This document shows positions 6,353-9,997 of a stretch of DNA of 9,997 nucleotides, piece after piece. The notes below the pieces were generated by a model that saw only the letters and a list, made by a program, of their open reading frames with translations, did not search any database and was not told where the DNA came from. The first letter of the stretch is position 1. Each line of letters begins with the position of its first letter. Made by a program: the position numbers and the translations under genes. Source of the DNA: Dehalococcoidia bacterium (GTDB lineage: Bacteria; Chloroflexota; Dehalococcoidia; Dehalococcoidales; RBG-16-60-22); contig JAUWYU010000041.1 in NCBI GenBank assembly GCA_030615655.1, positions 1-9,997 on the forward strand, read 5' to 3'.

Positions 6353-6363
6353 TACTTGCGTAG

Positions 6364-6385
6364 GAGCTATAATTAGCTCTTTTTT
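6364..6385 (+). promoter_or_regulatory. Hairpin plus T-run in the leuS leader
   Basis: GAGCTA (6364-6369), loop TAAT, TAGCTC (6374-6379), then six T (6380-6385): a terminator-shaped element ending 17 bases before ATG 6403 and just ahead of the AGGTGGAG ribosome site (6388-6395). The stem is only 6 pairs, so it may be a leaky attenuator, an operator palindrome, or a stop for stray upstream transcription. The T-box consensus is absent. Confidence 0.4.
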
Positions 6386-6402
6386 CTAGGTGGAGAGTAG
6401 CC

Positions 6403-9198
6403 ATGCCAGAAAAGTATAATCCCCGGGGAATAGAAGAGAAATGGCAGCAGAAGTGGGCCGAGGATAAACTTTACGAAGTGCACGATGATGACCCCCGGCC
6501 CAAATGGTATGCCCTGACCATGTTCCCGTATACCTCCGGTGACCTGCACATCGGGCATTGGTTTATCATGGCGCCATCGGACATGCATGCCCGCTACAAA
6601 CGGATGCAGGGTTATAACGTGCTGCACCCGATGGGCTTCGATGCCTTCGGTCTACCGGCAGAGAACGCCGCTATCGATCGGGATGTCCACCCATTCACCT
6701 GGACCATGCAGAGCATTGAAAATATGCGTCACCAGCTTAAGAGTATCGGCGCCGTCTATGACTGGAGTCGGGAGGTAAATACCTGCCTGCCGGAATATTA
6801 TAAGTGGACGCAGTGGTTCTTCCTGAAGCTATACGAGGCTGGCCTCGCTTATCGGGCCAAGGCGCCCGTTAACTGGTGCCCTAACTGCCAGACGGTGCTG
6901 GCTAACGAGCAGGTAGTGGGGGAGGGCGTCTGCGAGCGCTGCGATACGCTCGTCATCAAGCGTGACCTGGAGCAGTGGTTCTTCCGCATCACTAAATACG
7001 CCGACGAGCTTCTGGAGTTCGATGGCATTGACTGGCCGGAGCGGATAAAGATAATGCAGAGAAACTGGATTGGTAAGAGCCAGGGCACCGAGATTTCCTT
7101 CGGCCTTGACCACCCTGGTGTTGATGAGAAGGGGATAAGGGTGTTTACCACCCGCCCCGATACCACCTTCGGTGTTACCTTCATGGTACTGGCGCCGGAG
7201 CACCCCCTGGTTGAAAAACTGACCTCGCCGGAGCAAAAGGCCGAGGTTGAGAACTATGTGGTCAAGTCAAGGCGTCAGAGTGAAATAGAACGGCTGTCCA
7301 CGGAGAAAGAAAAGGACGGCGTTTTCACCGGGGCTTATTGCATCAACCATCTCAACGGGGACAGAGTCCCCATCTGGATTGCCGACTACGTGCTCCTGAG
7401 CTACGGCACCGGGGCGGTTATGGCAGTGCCAGCCCATGACGAGCGCGACTTTGCTTTTGCCCTTAAATACGGTCTGCCCATCATTCCAGTAATCGACCGT
7501 ACGGATGGCATCGGCAAGAGCTATGCCTTCCCCGGCACGATGCGTGGAGGGTTTGAAGAAGAGCTGAAGAAGGCCGGTATCAGTTATACTGCGGCTGAAA
7601 AGGACGGTCTGTACGTCACGCTACGTGGTGAAGCGCAGGCCAAACAGTACGTCGAACTCATGAAGACCTATCTGAAACCGGGTGGCTGGAATGAAATCGT
7701 GGGCGCCACCTGGCTGTTTTTCTTCGCGGGTAAGGACGGCGTGGAAGTTATACCCCTGGACTCAATCGGGGTGGAAAGGAAGATACTGGAACGTTGTAAG
7801 GCATCGGAGCCGAATGTGCGCGACAGACGCACTGTAATGGAGATGCTCTATAGCCTTGACTTCTACCGTGATATACTTTTCCATGCGGACTACGGAACGA
7901 TGATTCATTCCGGGCAGTTCAGCAGCAACCGGGACGGCGTTAATGCGGTCTCCGTATATCTGGAAGAGAAGGGCTGGGGAAAACGCACGGTGAGTTACCG
8001 ACTCCGTGATTGGCTCATCTCCCGCCAGCGCTACTGGGGAGCGCCGATACCCATAGTTTACTGTGAGCAGTGCGGCATGGTCCTCGTTCCGGAGAAAGAC
8101 CTGCCCGTGTTGCTGCCGGAGGACGCCGAATTCAAGCCTACTGGCGAGTCTCCGCTGAAATACAACGAGGGCTTTGTTAATGCCACCTGCCCGCGTTGTT
8201 CGTCTCCGGCTAAGCGGGAGACTGATACCATGGATAGCTTTGTGTGCTCCTCGTGGTATTTCCTGCGCTATGCCAGCCCGCACTTTGAAACTGCGGCCTT
8301 TGATGCCGAAAAGGTGAAATTCTGGCTGCCGGTAGACTTTTCTACGGGTGGCGCCGAGCATGCTGTTATGCACCTGCTCTATGTTCGTTTCTTCACGAAA
8401 GCGATTCGGGATATGGGGCTGATTAATTTCGGTGAGCCGTTTAAGCGCCTGTTTAACCAGGGCGATATTCTATTCGGCCATCAGAGGATGAGCAAATCCA
8501 GGGGAAACGTGGTAAACCCCGATGAGTATGTGGCCAAGCTGGGGGCGGATGTAGTGCGCGTCTACCTGATGTTCGTAGGTCCCTGGGAGCAGGGTGGAGA
8601 GTGGGACGACAGCGGCATCAACGGCATCAGTCGCTGGCTGAACAGGGTGTGGAACCTAGTGCTGGATGAGTACAAGCAGAATGGTTCTGCCGATGACCAG
8701 AACCAGGCTGAAGCTGAACTGGCTCGTTTGAAACACCAGACCATTAAAAAAGTGACCGAAGATATTGAGAGAATCCGCTTTAACACGATGATAGCAGCCC
8801 TCATGGAGTTCACCAACTCTCTTAATAAGGTTAAGGAAGCGGGCGTTGTTTCCCAGGCAGTATGGGAAGAATGCATAAAGACCTTACTGCTGCTCTTGGC
8901 GCCGTCGGCGCCGCACCTGGGTGAAGAGCTCTGGCAGAAAACCGGGTATGAGTATAGCATTCATAACCAGAGCTGGCCCAGATGGGATGAGGCATTAACC
9001 AGAGAGGAAGAGATTACTCTGGTGGTTCAGGTGAACGGAAAACTGCGTGATAAAGTAACGGCACCGGTGACTATCTCTGAGGATGAAGCCAGGCGGCTTG
9101 CCATGGTACAGAAAAGGGTGCAGCCCTATCTTGAGGGCAGGGAAGTGGTCAAGGTGATATACGTACCGGGCAAGCTCGTGAATTTGGTGGTAAAGTAA
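6403..9198 (+). CDS. leuS: Leucyl-tRNA synthetase with enlarged editing region
   Basis: 931 residues; a cytoplasmic class I enzyme that joins leucine to tRNA-Leu with ATP. HIGH is at 49-52. The signature loop reads RMSKS at 695-699 instead of KMSKS. Zinc-type cysteines are at 159/162/177/180, with a second CxxC pair set at 554/557/596/599. The CP1 editing domain shows TTRPDTTFG at 249-257 and GTGAVMAVPAHDERD at 335-349, so post-transfer editing should be intact. Between about 366 and 500, where E. coli LeuRS has roughly 25-30 residues, this protein has about 135; this explains its length against the usual 800-870. The catalytic core resumes at about 500 (YRLRDWLISRQRYWG). An anticodon-binding region and the C-terminal domain ending VPGKLVNLVV follow. 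AGGTGGAG precedes ATG 6403 by 7 bases. The stop overlaps the proC start. Confidence 0.97.
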   Translation: MPEKYNPRGIEEKWQQKWAEDKLYEVHDDDPRPKWYALTMFPYTSGDLHIGHWFIMAPSDMHARYKRMQGYNVLHPMGFDAFGLPAENAAIDRDVHPFTWTMQSIENMRHQLKSIGAVYDWSREVNTCLPEYYKWTQWFFLKLYEAGLAYRAKAPVNWCPNCQTVLANEQVVGEGVCERCDTLVIKRDLEQWFFRITKYADELLEFDGIDWPERIKIMQRNWIGKSQGTEISFGLDHPGVDEKGIRVFTTRPDTTFGVTFMVLAPEHPLVEKLTSPEQKAEVENYVVKSRRQSEIERLSTEKEKDGVFTGAYCINHLNGDRVPIWIADYVLLSYGTGAVMAVPAHDERDFAFALKYGLPIIPVIDRTDGIGKSYAFPGTMRGGFEEELKKAGISYTAAEKDGLYVTLRGEAQAKQYVELMKTYLKPGGWNEIVGATWLFFFAGKDGVEVIPLDSIGVERKILERCKASEPNVRDRRTVMEMLYSLDFYRDILFHADYGTMIHSGQFSSNRDGVNAVSVYLEEKGWGKRTVSYRLRDWLISRQRYWGAPIPIVYCEQCGMVLVPEKDLPVLLPEDAEFKPTGESPLKYNEGFVNATCPRCSSPAKRETDTMDSFVCSSWYFLRYASPHFETAAFDAEKVKFWLPVDFSTGGAEHAVMHLLYVRFFTKAIRDMGLINFGEPFKRLFNQGDILFGHQRMSKSRGNVVNPDEYVAKLGADVVRVYLMFVGPWEQGGEWDDSGINGISRWLNRVWNLVLDEYKQNGSADDQNQAEAELARLKHQTIKKVTEDIERIRFNTMIAALMEFTNSLNKVKEAGVVSQAVWEECIKTLLLLLAPSAPHLGEELWQKTGYEYSIHNQSWPRWDEALTREEEITLVVQVNGKLRDKVTAPVTISEDEARRLAMVQKRVQPYLEGREVVKVIYVPGKLVNLVVK

Positions 9199-9997
9199 TG
9201 AATATGAAAATCGCTTTTATCGGCGGTGGCAACATGGGGGAAGCGATACTGTCGGCTGTCCTGGAAAAGGGGCTAAGCGTGCCGGAGACTATCAGCGTCA
9301 GCGATGTCAGTGAAGAGCGCCGTGATTACCTGAAGAGTCGGTATGGTGTGAAAGTGACGGGAAGCAATCGAGAGGGTGTTGTTAATAAAGACGTTGTTGT
9401 TCTGGCTGTTAAGCCGCAGAATCTGGCCGAAGTTCTGACTGATTTGAACGGCTGCCTTGGGTCGAATCAGCTTGTTTTATCAATCGTCGCCGGAGTCAAA
9501 GTCGATACCCTGTGTCAGGGGCTGGGGCATGGTCAGGTCGTTCGGGCTATGCCCAATACGCCTGCCCAGATTGGATTCGGTATGAGTGCCTGGACGGCTA
9601 CGTCCGTAGTAACCGGGGAGCAAAAGGGACAGGCTCGGTCTATCCTTGGTGCTATGGGCGAAGAGATTTACTTTGATGATGAACAGTATCTTGATATGGC
9701 TACGGCGGTAAGCGGCAGCGGTCCGGCCTATTTCTTCCTACTGGCCGAGTCTCTGATTGATGCTGCGGTACGTATTGGTCTCCCGCAGAAGGAAGCCGAG
9801 GAGCTGGTCGCACAGACGATACTGGGGGCAGCCCACCTGATACAGAAATCAGAAAAGCCGCCTGCCGAACTGCGCCAGAATGTTACTTCTCGCGGCGGCA
9901 CTACCGAGCGTGCATTACAGGTCTTCGAGAAAGGCGGGTTCGCCGACCTCGTCAGGGAAGCGGTCAGGGCGGCGTATGACCGGGCTAAGGAGCTGGG
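9198..9997 (+). CDS. proC: Pyrroline-5-carboxylate reductase (3' end beyond right edge)
   Basis: 266 residues are visible. The family is about 270 long, so only a few are missing. It catalyses the last step of proline synthesis, reducing 1-pyrroline-5-carboxylate with NAD(P)H in the cytoplasm. The N-terminal Rossmann fold shows IAFIGGGNMGEAI (5-17), then AVKPQN and RAMPNTPAQIG. The dimerisation/catalytic region has AVSGSGPAYFF (V171 onward) and VTSRGGTTE (229-237), where the usual motif is TSPGGTT. The start ATG 9198 shares its A with the leuS TAA (TAATG) and has GGTGG 7 bases upstream inside leuS; a second ATG at 9204 is possible but has a worse spacing. The overlap implies translational coupling and co-transcription with leuS. 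Confidence 0.97.
   Translation, partial: MNMKIAFIGGGNMGEAILSAVLEKGLSVPETISVSDVSEERRDYLKSRYGVKVTGSNREGVVNKDVVVLAVKPQNLAEVLTDLNGCLGSNQLVLSIVAGVKVDTLCQGLGHGQVVRAMPNTPAQIGFGMSAWTATSVVTGEQKGQARSILGAMGEEIYFDDEQYLDMATAVSGSGPAYFFLLAESLIDAAVRIGLPQKEAEELVAQTILGAAHLIQKSEKPPAELRQNVTSRGGTTERALQVFEKGGFADLVREAVRAAYDRAKEL

Noticed and set aside
6255..6402. T-box riboswitch before leuS
   Set aside because: The leader is short and contains neither the T-box consensus nor a specifier stem.

Overview
The window looks like chromosomal DNA of an anaerobic bacterium, most likely Chloroflexota and probably the Dehalococcoidia. This is an inference from gene content: a very large CoA-dehydratase-activase-type ATPase, a soluble arylsulfotransferase-like protein, and a leuS-proC pair. 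No rRNA or clade-specific marker is present. Base composition is moderately GC-rich, intergenic DNA is short, and several promoters match sigma-70 consensus well.

Layout. Positions 1-3131 (minus) hold most of a giant acyl-CoA dehydratase activase-type protein whose C-terminus lies beyond the left edge. Next comes a 296-base gap with its promoter and a G-rich, repeat-like patch, then a 128-residue charged, coiled-coil-like hypothetical gene (3428-3814, minus). A compact intergenic region of about 160 bases carries promoters facing both ways. From it an arylsulfotransferase-family beta-propeller gene (3979-5376) runs to the right and ends in a hairpin that contains its own stop codon. A minus-strand group follows: tRNA-Gln(TTG), a 108-residue hypothetical gene and tRNA-Leu(CAA), each with a recognisable promoter. 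Divergently from tRNA-Leu, leuS (6403-9198) and proC (9198 to the right edge, nearly complete) form an overlapping pair.

The right half is housekeeping: a leucyl-tRNA synthetase beside a tRNA that it charges, translationally coupled to the last step of proline synthesis. The left half is accessory anaerobic metabolism: an ATP-driven electron-transfer activase whose target enzyme is not visible here, and a sulfotransferase-like protein with no export signal.

The points most worth a second look are: an extra block of roughly 100 residues in the LeuRS editing region; the double-lobed activase with an added cysteine quartet; the leaderless arylsulfotransferase; the possible Sm-like fold of the 108-residue protein; and palindromes placed at transcription starts. 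I saw no CRISPR array, insertion sequence, phage gene or rRNA, and nothing I can defend as a wholly new system.
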